This document shows positions 39,810-52,145 of a stretch of 64,000 nt of DNA, piece by piece; positions within the stretch are counted from its first letter, which is position 1; each line of letters begins with the position of its first letter. Under the pieces are notes generated by a model. It was given only the letters and a program-made list of their open reading frames with translations, was not told the DNA's origin and did not search any database. Location: contig OZ007569.1 in the NCBI GenBank assembly GCA_963931925.1, forward strand, positions 8,605,457 through 8,669,456, given 5' to 3'. The stretch is from Onchidella celtica. Lineage: Eukaryota; Mollusca; Gastropoda; Systellommatophora; Onchidiidae. A program made the position numbers and the translations under genes.

Positions 39810-41831
39810 GAGAAGAGGGAAATGATGGCAAAACAAATATTCAACTTATGAATAAAAAAATACTTAATCTGAACATTTGAAAGGGCCATTCCATAAGCTT
39901 CAGTATGATAAATGAGATCAAACGCGTTTTAAACAAAAATCAGGTCATGTTTGTTTGAGGGCGGGGGTGTCTTTTGTTAGTTTCATATTACACTCTTTGT
40001 TCATGCATCACAGTGTTACACAGCCGTTTAAATGAGAGATTTAACACCTAGCCATTTATATTACGGTTTCCGCAGAATCGCAGGCTGTCCGATGTTCTGG
40101 TCGTTCCTTATGAACGGGGCTCCACTTCAGATGCGTTTTTCAAGCGGTTGGGGATACACCTCTAAGGCAGCTCCAGATAATATCGATTTTTAGAAAAGGT
40201 GTGTGTGTGTGGGGGGGTGGGGGGGGGGGGATCTTGAAAAATGAAAGAAAATGAATTTCAAACAGCAGGTAAATTAACCCTTCTCCCCCCCCCACCCCAC
40301 CCCCCCCCCCCACCTTCTACACACATACACACTACCCGTGCCCCCGATACTCAAGCATGGTGTTTGTGACATGCGCTGGGCGCCGTAGTAAAATTTAATG
40401 ATATCCCTAATTACATTTCGATCCTGCACTCAGCAAGACCAGTGGAAATAGAAGATAACTTTGGAAATCTAAAACTAGTCGCGTGTGTAGACAAAATAAT
40501 GACTTCTCCATTCCTATGGTGAATTAGTCGTCCTAAATCTGGACAGACTTGCCTTCGATTATCTTAGAGCTCTGTAGAAATCAAGATGCACTAATGGTGC
40601 TTTGATGATCTGTACAGAGCAAACGCCGAAGGCCGGTTTAGGATGAAAAATTGTGTTGTTGTCTTTTTCCACGGGAAGGACTCTAGACCTATGCATAATT
40701 TCAGTATGACTGAGTGGCGATATACACAATTTGAAATGCTCCATTATAAATATGGGTATGTCTATTCCAGGGATGTCGCCACGGAGCAGTAAAAATAATT
40801 TATATCTTACTCAAACAGCCCCGTAATTAATATGAATCGTACGTCTACAACATTGTATCACGCCCGATAATGCTCATCATCAGGGATCCATCGGTAATCC
40901 AAACCAATTTTAAATCACCAGTAGGTAAAATACAGGCAAAATAATGTACCTCTTCTCAAGGGCTCAACAATCGCATAACAGTTGGTCATGAATAAGCAAT
41001 TCAGCAAGCATCACACAGTTGTGACAAGGGATGTAAAACTGTCAAGTACTCAGTTGCGGGTATAGAGACTGAAAAAGTTTAGACTTGTTAAACACATTTC
41101 AACCATCATCAACCGTGCTCCCGATATACATAAGACTATTCAATTTGCTTATGAAGTATGATTTAGTAACATGTACCCCAGACACACCCAGCTAACAAAG
41201 TCAACCATAAGCAGAAATAGGTTTCGACAATCAGTCAAGGATATCTCGTGTTTGCGTGCGTTAGCGTGACGGCAAGCCAATAACAGGTGATGTGATTACA
41301 CTTGGGTTCCTGTCACTCTGGACATCACTTTGAGTGAGAGTGGCTCAGACCCGTTGCTTATAGCTGGCACCACTTTTGCTGTATTTGTCTCAAAACAAAA
41401 CAAAGGCCGCAATGCTGTCGGTACACAAGGTCGGGGTAGCCTTAGCTTAGACAATCTACTCTGATAGTATAGCTTTATAAGACAGTCTACCCTGATAGTG
41501 TGATCTTAGCTTAAGAGTAAGACAATCTACCTTGATAGTGTAGCCTTAGCTTAATAAGACAATCTACCTTGATAGTGACAATCTATTCTGAACTTTAAAG
41601 AACAGCAATAACATTTCAATGCCAGTGTTCTACCTTTCATACCTCTCTTAGGGCCCATCAATAAAGAAGGTACAGTCGAAGGGAGGGCATGTCCCTCCGT
41701 ATGAAAAGCATACCTGGGCAATTGGGGGGGGGGGGGGCGTGCGTACGCTTTTCAGTTACGTTTCTGAATTTTAGAAAAAAAAAAATGTGCCTGAAATTTT
41801 TTTTTCCAGCAAGATACGTTGTGGGTTATAT
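39809..41831. other. No gene seen; GT/G/C tracts and short tandem repeat
   Basis: GT and G runs at 40199-40230 face a C-rich run at 40284-40312. A degenerate tandem repeat of roughly 45 bp (GACAATCTACCTTGATAGTG and variants) fills about 41447-41590. G run at 41725-41738. Confidence 0.6.
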
Positions 41832-42982
41832 TGTCACGAGCAGGTGAGCTGGGATCAGTAGTTACGGGGGAAGGGGGTCGAGTACAGTTAACCCAGGGCC
41901 CACGGGTAATGAAAAGCGTGCATGTTGTGAGTGGGGGGGTCTGCATGAGGCGAGAGCGCTGTACTACTATCACTGCAAGTTAGAAGGTCCCAGGGGACGG
42001 ACGTGAGTGAGAACAGTCGGGAGATTGTGACAGTGTTTTCCAGTGATGACTGGTAGGTGGAACGATGATTGATAATTATGATTGATGTATTATATTCGTC
42101 TACGACCATGATGTAAATAAGTATATGTGAGGAATGTGGAAGTCCTTGATACTGTATATAGCAATGTGCGCCATGAGCGATAGATGGAAGTTAGCTTCAT
42201 GGATTTGTAGCGAGAGTGAGTAGGGTGTAATACGGTGGAGGTGTGTTACCGTAAGATGTTTGGTGAGTGAAATGTGAACTATTGTGTGTACGCTTCATGA
42301 GTTGTAATGAGGGGTGAAGTGATTAGAAATGGTATGGTATTATACCAATGTAATGTTATTTTTGTAGGTGCCGGGGTCGGGCCGAAGCGCCGCCTACGGT
42401 GATCACAGGGGATAGGCCAGCATAGGGCCGAAGGCCACACATAGGCCAGGAGTGAAGCTGTCGGTGTAGGACAGTCGCAGCACATGAGTCGTGGCAGTCT
42501 GGCCACAGACAGGGATGTATATAGGATTGTGAACGTGCTATTAAGATGTGCTATTGTGACATGGATGTATTACTGTGCGAATGAGATATTCATGTGAATT
42601 GAAGTATTAACGTGCTATGGCCACGTGAAGTGTATAGGAGGCTAAGGTGTATTGCCATAGGGAGGTGCTATTGAGAGACTGTGGTGTGAAAGAATATTAG
42701 TGTGTCATTAAGACCCTGAGTGGAGAGGCTGAGGCCGAGGTGTCTTTAGAGTAATTACCGGGTTGTGGACCCGAGGAAGTGTGCTTACGGAAGAAGGCCG
42801 TGGACGGCAGTTAACTTGAAGAATATAATGTATGTATGTAATTGCACTGTTATCCTTATCTTTATATTTATGTTTAATAAATGTGTGAGTCTGATGGGTT
42901 GTCCTGTTAAGTGTTATACTTGTTCGTTCGTGATTGTTGTCTTGTTATAACCATCGCATCTCCCAGTCTGGGATTTGTGACA
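41832..42982 (+). mobile_element. Solo LTR of a retrotransposon (1151 bp)
   Basis: It begins TGTCACGAGCAGG and ends GGGATTTGTGACA, giving perfect 6-bp terminal inverted repeats (TGTCAC/GTGACA) with TG...CA ends. It is flanked by a perfect 5-bp target duplication TATAT at 41827-41831 and 42983-42987, the signature of integrase-mediated insertion. An AATAAA polyadenylation signal is at 42876-42881. The base composition is GT-rich on the plus strand, unlike the flanks. No internal gag-pol remains, so it is a solo LTR left by recombination. The family is unassigned. Confidence 0.85.
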
Positions 42983-42987
42983 TATAT

Positions 42988-44476
42988 AAAAATCAAATAT
43001 GCAATCTATGTTTCTAATGAAACAGTCAAATGGTCCGTGCCAGATGCCATTTAAAGTTGAAAGTTATCAAGGTTTTAGCGTGGACATTCAAGATCTTATT
43101 GGCCCTACGCTCTATCAAAGGCAGAAAGAATGGATCCAATGCTGGCCAAAATCGAGCGTCCTCACTTTCCGGGTGGCCCCTTGTCTATATTTCACGACTT
43201 GCTTGTGTCTGGCGGGTGTAACCAAAGATACTGGAAACGATAAGATGAGACACTCCCCTCTTCGTGCCTCTAAAAAAAGCGTGCGCACATTTTGCGCGCT
43301 GACCAGGGTCGGGGCCCATGGCTCACAGCATGAAAAGAATGCTGGATACAATGATAAATTAGTGATGCTGATTTGCTCCATTGCTACTGTGACTAGTGCG
43401 ACTAAAAAAGAAGAAAAAATAGCCAGAGTTTTCCCACCGCGATTGCAGTTAAAATTACAAACTAAGTGACGTCAATCAAGGTCTACAGCGATAGCTGAAC
43501 AGTGAACAAAATTCAATATTTCCCCTATTTGGCTTTGTAAAATACTGCACTATTCATGACTTCCGCGCGTTCTCCGCTATGTGGCATTTCGAAATGTGTA
43601 CACGTTAAACGCGCTAGCTGTCACATCTTATTGTGTTCCCATGCTAGGGCGTGTTTTTTTTGTTATAAAATGTAAATATTTGTTCATTTTGTCCTCACTC
43701 GTTGTCCTCTTCCGGCTTTTGTGACTTTCATTTGACCGCTGTTCAAGATCGTTCAATTCGGTGTACTTTCCCCTAACAGGTACAGGGTGTGTAGTGTGGT
43801 AATGTGCAAGCACGCATGGGAGACAGAGAGAAATAGACAGACTGACAGACAGAGGGAGGAGGAAGAGAGCGCCACAGATAGAGAGAGATGGAGAGAGAGG
43901 GGGGGGATACAAGGAGAGAAGTGGAGAGTGAACGCAGGTTGATCCCGGGCAAAACCGGGAGCCTCGCCGTGTTCTATCACCATGTAACGTCCAATCCAAC
44001 ATTTCCGGCCGTAACGCAGCCAAGAGGAGATGAAGGTGAGGTGCGGGTTTTTCCCACGCATTTTTATTTAATTCATTTTTTATTTCTCCCTCGGCAAATG
44101 ACAAACCCAGACGTCCATTAAAGGTCTCCGGACAAGCAAGAAAACGGCTTGGGTGATGACGTCATTCCTAGCACTCTCCCTGTGCGGTGATCTGAAATGA
44201 AGGCTACACCATGCCCTTTCATTCCTTTTTTTTGCTCTACTATTATCGTTTTCCAAAGAATCCTCTCCATTTCATCGTTAGAGCCTATTCCACACCGTAA
44301 TTATGGGATCTCAAATGAAGTGGGCGGACGAGGAAAGAGCAAGAAATTGGTCAAATGTAAAGATGAATATTCTTTCGTCGGATGTTTTTCTTTCTCAGGT
44401 GGCATTTGCATAAAGATTTGGACATGACAAGAGCAGGGTGGGTGTCTTCGTCAGTGGATAGAGCAGGAAAGGTTGG
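42988..44476. other. No gene assigned; GA tract
   Basis: A 156-codon plus frame at 42999-43469 shows no known domain. A GA-rich tract lies at about 43817-43910. A 52-bp segment at 43490-43541 is shared with 51838-51889. Confidence 0.45.
43490..43541 (+). repeat. Short dispersed repeat (CTATTTGGCTTTGTA), copy 1
   Basis: GATAGCTGAACAGTGAACA...CCTATTTGGCTTTGTA is matched with a few differences at 51838-51889. It is too short to assign. Confidence 0.6.
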
Positions 44477-44546
44477 GTGAGTGAGTGAGTGAATGAGTGT
44501 GTGAGTGAATGAGTGACTGAGTGAGTGACTGAGTGATTGATTATGT
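44477..44546. repeat. (GAGT)n tetranucleotide repeat
   Basis: GTGAGTGAGTGAATGAGTG-type repeats with A/C interruptions over about 70 bp. Confidence 0.9.
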
Positions 44547-44792
44547 ACTTCAGATCTCGCCAATACACTCGCCTCGGCATAATTTAGTGCTATTAACTCG
44601 TATGTAAACATTTATCTTGCGTCGCAATCATCCCTTCGACGCATTCGTTTTGTACAGTGTTCACCGCCTTGTATAAAGTACTATATAGCCGACCCGCGCA
44701 AGATATATCTTGCAAATTTTCCATGTACTAAGCGCAAAAGATCTAGATCTAGACTACATTAAAACGGCATTTGGGTTCCATGCTATGACTAA

Positions 44793-45131
44793 TAGCAGAG
44801 AGTATAGATGTATAGAGAGGGTTCACTATTGGTCGATTTGCACTGCGAGACACGGGAGGCTCCGCGAAACCATTGTTAGCATGGAGCGGAAAGTAGGTCG
44901 CTGCGGTAAACAAAACCGGTTAGTACATTTCCACGGGGCGTAAGAACTTACAAACGGCTCTAAATAGTTTCAGTCAGCCCAAAAATATGAACAAACCACA
45001 GTAAACAGATATGCACACTATCTTTGGTGAATAAGGTCTCTTTCAATTCTTCAATTTCTTGTTTACCGCAGCGACCTAGTTTCGCGATTTGGCGGAAGTG
45101 AGATCTCTCTATACATCTATACTCTCTGCTA
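44793..45131. mobile_element. MITE family E (339 bp), 27-bp perfect terminal inverted repeats
   Basis: TAGCAGAGAGTATAGATGTA at 44793 and its exact complement ending at 45131 (27 bp each). A second inverted pair, GGTCGCTGCGGTAAACAA at 44897 against 45059-45076, lies inside. The flanks read ctaa and atag, so TA or TAA could be the target duplication, but this is not certain. Confidence 0.82.
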
Positions 45132-45161
45132 ATAGCTCTTACTGTTACACCACAATTTCAA

Positions 45162-45212
45162 GGAACCAAACTTCCGCGTTCAGGCGACGCGTCAAAATGG
45201 TATCATTCTTCC
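45162..45212 (+). mobile_element. MITE family A fragment
   Basis: GGAACCAAACTTCCGCGTTCA...GCGTCAAAATGGTATCATTC matches the interior of the element at 9250-9614. No termini remain. Confidence 0.8.
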
Positions 45213-45966
45213 GGTTCATTCGAAATGGTGAATTAAAATAGAATGACCGAAAAAATCTATTTTGATAAATTCGGGGACAGGAGTTTTCGTAAGTTTTATG
45301 AGACGAAAACCTGGGTAGGTAGATACTGTCGACGTCTGTAAAATTTGAAGCGTGTGGGCTAAGTATTAACGGAGGAGTAGGCTAACATAGCCTCCACAGT
45401 TCACTTTTATAATAATAGATTCCCGAGAATTGCATTAGGATACAAGGATCATATAGCACACGTCACATGACTCCCCCCCCCCCCCCACCCCGTGTCTGTC
45501 TCGGCTTTTGTTGTTCTTGAATGTATCTCAGAGTTGACGCATGACTGGTGAGTGGCACTGTAGGAAACTTTAACAAGTCCAAAGCCAGTTGCCATGAGGC
45601 CATGCGCCACGATAAGATAAACAAATTTATGTTTCAAAATCACCACGATCTGTTGTGTTTGTTTATTTTCTAAATCCAGATACAAATTACTGGCATCTCT
45701 ATATTTGGAAACGTCTCCGGCCCGGAGCAAAACAACAACTAGAAAGATCAATGGCATCTTGATTTTTTTGTCTTCCTTTTTGTGCTCGAGTAGTTTCCGA
45801 TTTGGGAACCCGTCCGGCCTCAAGCACGCGGGAACTTAATCACCATGAAGAACAAACGCTGAGGACGAACGACTCATTCACATTTTCAACAAAACCACTG
45901 AGACCGTAGTTTTCTGTTACTATTTTAGAACAAATTCACAATCGTCGTAGAACTAGCACAGTTGGA
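45213..45966. other. No gene seen
   Basis: Unique sequence apart from a C run at 45473-45486. Confidence 0.5.
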
Positions 45967-45973
45967 ATATAAT

Positions 45974-46197
45974 CCGAGGGCCAGGATCCCGAGACGGTTC
46001 AGTTTGCCAAATTTCGTCCGTCGACATACGAGCGTATCATTCATGTCAACAATGCAGCAATTCGCACCACACCACTTCATAATTCATCCAAAAAGAGCTC
46101 AGAGCTCTGTGAGTTGTATTCCCCGTGCTTATACGCGCGCAAGTTGTGGACATATAATGAAAGAAGAAATGGTCCGCCTCGGCATTCTGTGTCTCGA
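45974..46197. mobile_element. MITE family B, copy 4 (224 bp)
   Basis: Terminal CCGAGGGCCAGGATCCCGAG and the inverted ...TTCTGTGTCTCGA, with a perfect 7-bp target duplication ATATAAT at 45967-45973 and 46198-46204. Confidence 0.9.
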
Positions 46198-46204
46198 ATA
46201 TAAT

Positions 46205-47745
<1,541 letters not shown>

Positions 47746-48694
47746 CTCCTCGCCCTCATTCTTTTTTTCCTCCCTTCAGCCTATTTGTTTTGCTCCATGA
47801 TTTGAGAATCCGAGTATAAAGTAATGCACAAATGACAATGTGATTATGTCAATCTCCTTCCCTGCCAGCACAAGGCAGATTATTTTTTTCTATTTTCTCC
47901 ATGTGCAACTCTGGTTTTATATCCCGATGATCACGCCCAAAAAAAAACGTAATGAACAATCGAATATGGGGGTGAGCAAATAGGTGTCAGCGGCACTCAG
48001 TACAAAGTCACAGAGCGAAAAAACAAGAGAGAAAAGTGCAGGATGTAAAACCTTACAACGTTACAGTAAACAAGATACGAGAAAAGAGCACGCATTACGC
48101 CTAAACCATAACAGGCCAGGTTCAACACAAACTTTCCACCTCTAAGACTTTCTATTCTGCAGGATGGCATAACTACTGAAAAAAGAATAAATTTCTTTAT
48201 TTCTTTCATCTACCTCGCAACCGAAGTTCATGCAGTTACACGTGAGCCACGGCAACAAAGTACATGTCAACTAGAGTTCACTGACTCTTCCAGTTCAGTT
48301 CACTGACTCTACTGGAGAATCTTTCCTCTTAAATGATTACAGATGACACCTGGGGTCATGTACGAGTCCCAGACCACTTCAAGTGCCAATTACCATCATT
48401 TTTTATTTTTTTATTCGATCCACAATAATTCTTAGTTTTCATTTTTGTTGTTGTTGTTCTTTTTTAGCCTTCAGACAATACCAGGAAACAGAGGTCGGAT
48501 CAAAATAATGCTGTACCGATACACCAAAGTGGGGAAAATGTGCAGCTCTTTGCATAACGAGATAGTCATCTCGTTGCAAATTTTGCGCCAGACCACATTT
48601 CTTTCTACGAAGTCCAGCAATTCAAGAAATCACCATTAGTTCACTGTTAATTATTGTTCACATGTTTATTTGTACATGTAATGCATTTTGAAGT

Positions 48695-48808
48695 ACTTCA
48701 TCCAGATTTTGCAGTATTTCATAAAAATTTGGAGTGCTTCATCCAGATTTTGTAGAACTTCATCCAGAGTTTGTAGCATTTCATCCAGATTTTGTAGTAC
48801 TTCATCCT
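48695..48808. repeat. Minisatellite, 21 bp x about 5
   Basis: CTTCATCCAGATTTTGTAG-type units in tandem. The last three are closely similar, the first two more diverged. Because 21 is a multiple of three it translates as a 7-residue LHPDFV-type repeat in one frame, but the frame is short and has no other coding support. Confidence 0.85.
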
Positions 48809-51800
48809 TACAGACTCAATAAACCTACAATTAAGACGACAATTTCAATCCTTTTCGAAGGATTTCTTCAGTTTCTGCTGAAACCGTCTTTTTGCAATAG
48901 AGAACTGGCTCAGATATAAGAAGATCGCCGCGACCCTTTCCAAAAACCCAGTCCTCAGCACTGTTGGGATGTGTCTGATGAAGCACTCCACTATTTGTGG
49001 AGAGAAGGATTTCATAAGCGCTATGAGCCAAAAAAGGAACACACACTATAAGATTTCGTATTGTTAGATATAATGATCTGAAAAATGAAGGTACGCTGAA
49101 AAAAAGCAAAGTCCAGGAATAAAGGTAGAATTACACACGAAAACACTACGTTTGTCATTTAGTGATCTTAATTGCTTCCAGAAACTCAAGGGAAGCGGAA
49201 AACACACAGACAACCACCTCTCCTCTTCCCATTTTAGTCTGCAGCTGACGGAGATATCAACTGCAGACAAACTGGGACATAAGGGGGAGGGGGGAGAGTC
49301 GGGGGATGAGTTGAATACAAGAGCTGCCTTTGATAATGAGACTTGGAGGAAGGAAGAGGAACATTCACAGAACACAATAAAATATTGAGACGAGCTTGAT
49401 GCTGGAAACACCTTTGCGTCTCGTGCTTTCAAAAAAAAAAAATGTGTACATTTCTGTCGTTGCTGCTAGATGCTCACACTATTGACAAGACTGCCGTGTG
49501 AGACTGGGAGAAAGAGGATGTTCATTGTTAGACAGACTTGTGTCCCATACTTTGTGTGGTCACATCTCAGATGCCATTGTCTCCGACTGTCATTTTATAC
49601 AGACTGCTTTAAAAACAGTTATAAAAGATAAACTTACAGATGGATAAGAAAAGAAGCGGATGAGCCAAACTGAAATGCCTTCCTAAGTGAGTCCAAAGGT
49701 TGTAGTTTTCAAAAATACTTTTACGCGGCACTGAAATATTTCATGTGGACCGAAACGGCATCGTCAATGGAAATGTCAAAAAATCCATTCGGAAATAAAA
49801 AGAAAGAGCGTTTCCACGTGGACGGAAACTTTTTGACGTCTGTTGTCCTTTCCGTTTCCGTACACATGAAAATCCAGCTTGAGGCTAAGTTGTGGACTGA
49901 AAGCCGTGCTTTATTGCTATACTGCTTTACACGATATCGCTCAAGTTCTGTGTTAGTTTTGCCCTGAGATAACGTGCTTTATTTGCAAGTAAGTTAACGA
50001 TCGCTCCAGTGTCTTGTAGTCTATAGTACTGACTGCAGCGAAAAAGCTTACCCAGTGAACCTACAGGCCTACAACCTCCAGTTTGCACAAGGAAAACAAA
50101 AACCACAGGGTCGACATTATTTACGAAATGAAAGAAAAACAATCTTCGGCGGCAGCACTAATGGTCAATGGAGCCAACAAAGCAAATGCTTTGCCCCAGA
50201 AATAATCATTCATTTTCAGTTTACCTTCGCGGTGCGCCATGAGGTGCTAGCTCAGCTTTACCGCGCCCAGCGTGATTTACTACTGGCTTTCTCAAATCGG
50301 TTCCGACTTCGCGAGCAACTGCGGGAAGGCATGTAAGGGAAACAACCAATATTTTCTCACTAACATACCACCCATTAACTCCCTTGTTTCAGTAGCCTTT
50401 CATATTTAATGACATTTCAGATTCAATGGCATCTTCCCAGCCAGCAAATCCTACAGACATCCGACGTGTAAGATTTACATCAAGTTTGAACATAGGAATG
50501 ACGTCGTCCTTACATAGATCTTCTGGATATGGCATCATGTCGATGTCAGTTTGATGTGGGGAATCCACTCCTGCAGTAACCCTACCATCCATATGGAAAT
50601 CCTATACAGATGTACATCAGATTGACATAGGGATGTTAGCTGGGTTCTTTTTGTGCGTTCATTGGTCATAAAACGTGTGAAACATTTAACATGTGCAAAG
50701 GGAAACATTTCAACATCAAGCTCTGGGCAGGTAACATACTAAAACACTGACAGTGTTCAGCTTTGTGAGTCATAGGACCAGAAAAACATATAACCTGCAG
50801 CCAGCAAAATTCTGATAGTGGAAGCTATGGATGAACAATGTTAAATTGTGTGAAACAAATATCAAGTCACCTTCAAAATGTGAAGTTGTACAAGGCTATT
50901 TCCACCTCCATTTTATAGACTGGACATGCTTTTGAATCGGCTCCAGTAAAAGAGACCACTGCATTCATTAGCTTAGTTTCAGTCATGAGCTACTGGTATG
51001 TGAATATTGTCATTGCTTAAGTTTTAAGCTGTTAAAAATTCTGTGATTTCTTTCCAGCATTTCCATTTCCTCTCTGTTACATTTGAATGTGTATGTAGGG
51101 AAAATGAAACTGATGCCACTTTGTCAGTATTGAATGTTACTTGCCTTTCATGACTGATCAAATAAAATATTCATACCACAAATCAGAGCAAAGACCAAGA
51201 ACAACAAAACATAGAAAAAAAACAAGCAATTTGTTGCAGAGTAATTCTGTTCACTCAGCTGAAGTTTGTTCTGACGTCTCCACACAAAATAGTTCATAGT
51301 AAAATACTTAACAAGAAAGATGCATGGCATTATCTGATAGCTGGTAATTTAAAAAACTTTTAAGACCTGCAATGTGAATACAGAACTGTGTGTGCACTAC
51401 AATGAGCATTAGCCTTCAGTTTCCGTTATTACAACTGCACAGACACAAATCACTTATGAGAAGGTATCGAATTAAAACATTTTCAATATCAGCAATTTAA
51501 TTCTTCCTTCTTTTTAGGCAAGGGATTTTTTTTTTTTTCAGTAGTTGGCAGAAAAAGTTCAAATTGATCGACTGGTAGAGAGAAAAGGCATGTAGTGATT
51601 GACATTTGTTCCAGGTTTTGAATGCATTTGACCCTTCCATCAATTTCATGTGAATAAAATCAGTTTCAATATACTGACCTGAGTTAGACCTGAAGGGTCA
51701 CAGTAGTACACAACAGAATGATTAAAGATAAGCAGTTCAGGACAAGATGTAGAATATCATTAGTTGGCCGTTGGAACCTCCTTAAAACTAAACTCAAAAG

Positions 51801-51837
51801 CTCTTGTTACAGGACCATGGTATTTTACATAGAAAGC

Positions 51838-51889
51838 TATAGCTGAGCAGTGAACACAATCCAGTATTTTCTCTATTTGGCTTTGTAGT
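51838..51889 (+). repeat. Short dispersed repeat, copy 2
   Basis: Second copy of the segment at 43490-43541, sharing GCAGTGAACA and CTATTTGGCTTTGTA. Confidence 0.6.
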
Positions 51890-52049
51890 TAGGCCACGGT
51901 CCCCCAACAACAATCTTTGAATTTCAGTTTTCACCAGGTTCCCACAGTGCCAACCAGTGATATGAGGATGTATACAGAAGAAAAAGCTACTGTGTTAATG
52001 GTTAAGTTGTATTTGATCAGTCATGAAGGTTTGAGTGAGGAAATCCTAC

Positions 52050-52145
52050 CTTAGGGAGCAGCAACTCTTGGACAGGTCTGTATAGGTATCCATTGGAGTG
52101 AATTCCCCTTTGCGATGATGTGAAGTGAGCGCTTGTGACTTCATC
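52050..52145 (-). CDS. B3GALNT2: B3GALNT2-like exon 6 (32 codons)
   Basis: Preceded by acceptor tgtttcag and followed by donor gtaggat. Phase 0 at both ends. It encodes DEVTSAHF...GYLYRPVQELLLPK, corresponding to the family segment just before the catalytic half. Confidence 0.85.

Larger units (their letters stand above)
47746..52049. other. No exon recognised (candidate intron 6 of the glycosyltransferase gene)
   Basis: If the gene at 52050-58052 continues, this is intron. Both strands were searched for the expected downstream exons (catalytic DxD region) and none was found. A 67-codon minus frame at 50389-50592 and a 93-codon plus frame at 50055-50336 are unrecognised. A 21-bp minisatellite and a short dispersed repeat are listed separately. 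Confidence 0.45.

Noticed and set aside
42999..43469. 156-codon plus-strand frame after the solo LTR
   Set aside because: No recognisable motif. It begins 12 bp past the target duplication but is not part of the LTR.
50389..50592. Candidate next exon of the glycosyltransferase gene
   Set aside because: Its translation does not resemble the expected family segment after exon 6, and no acceptor in the right phase was evident.
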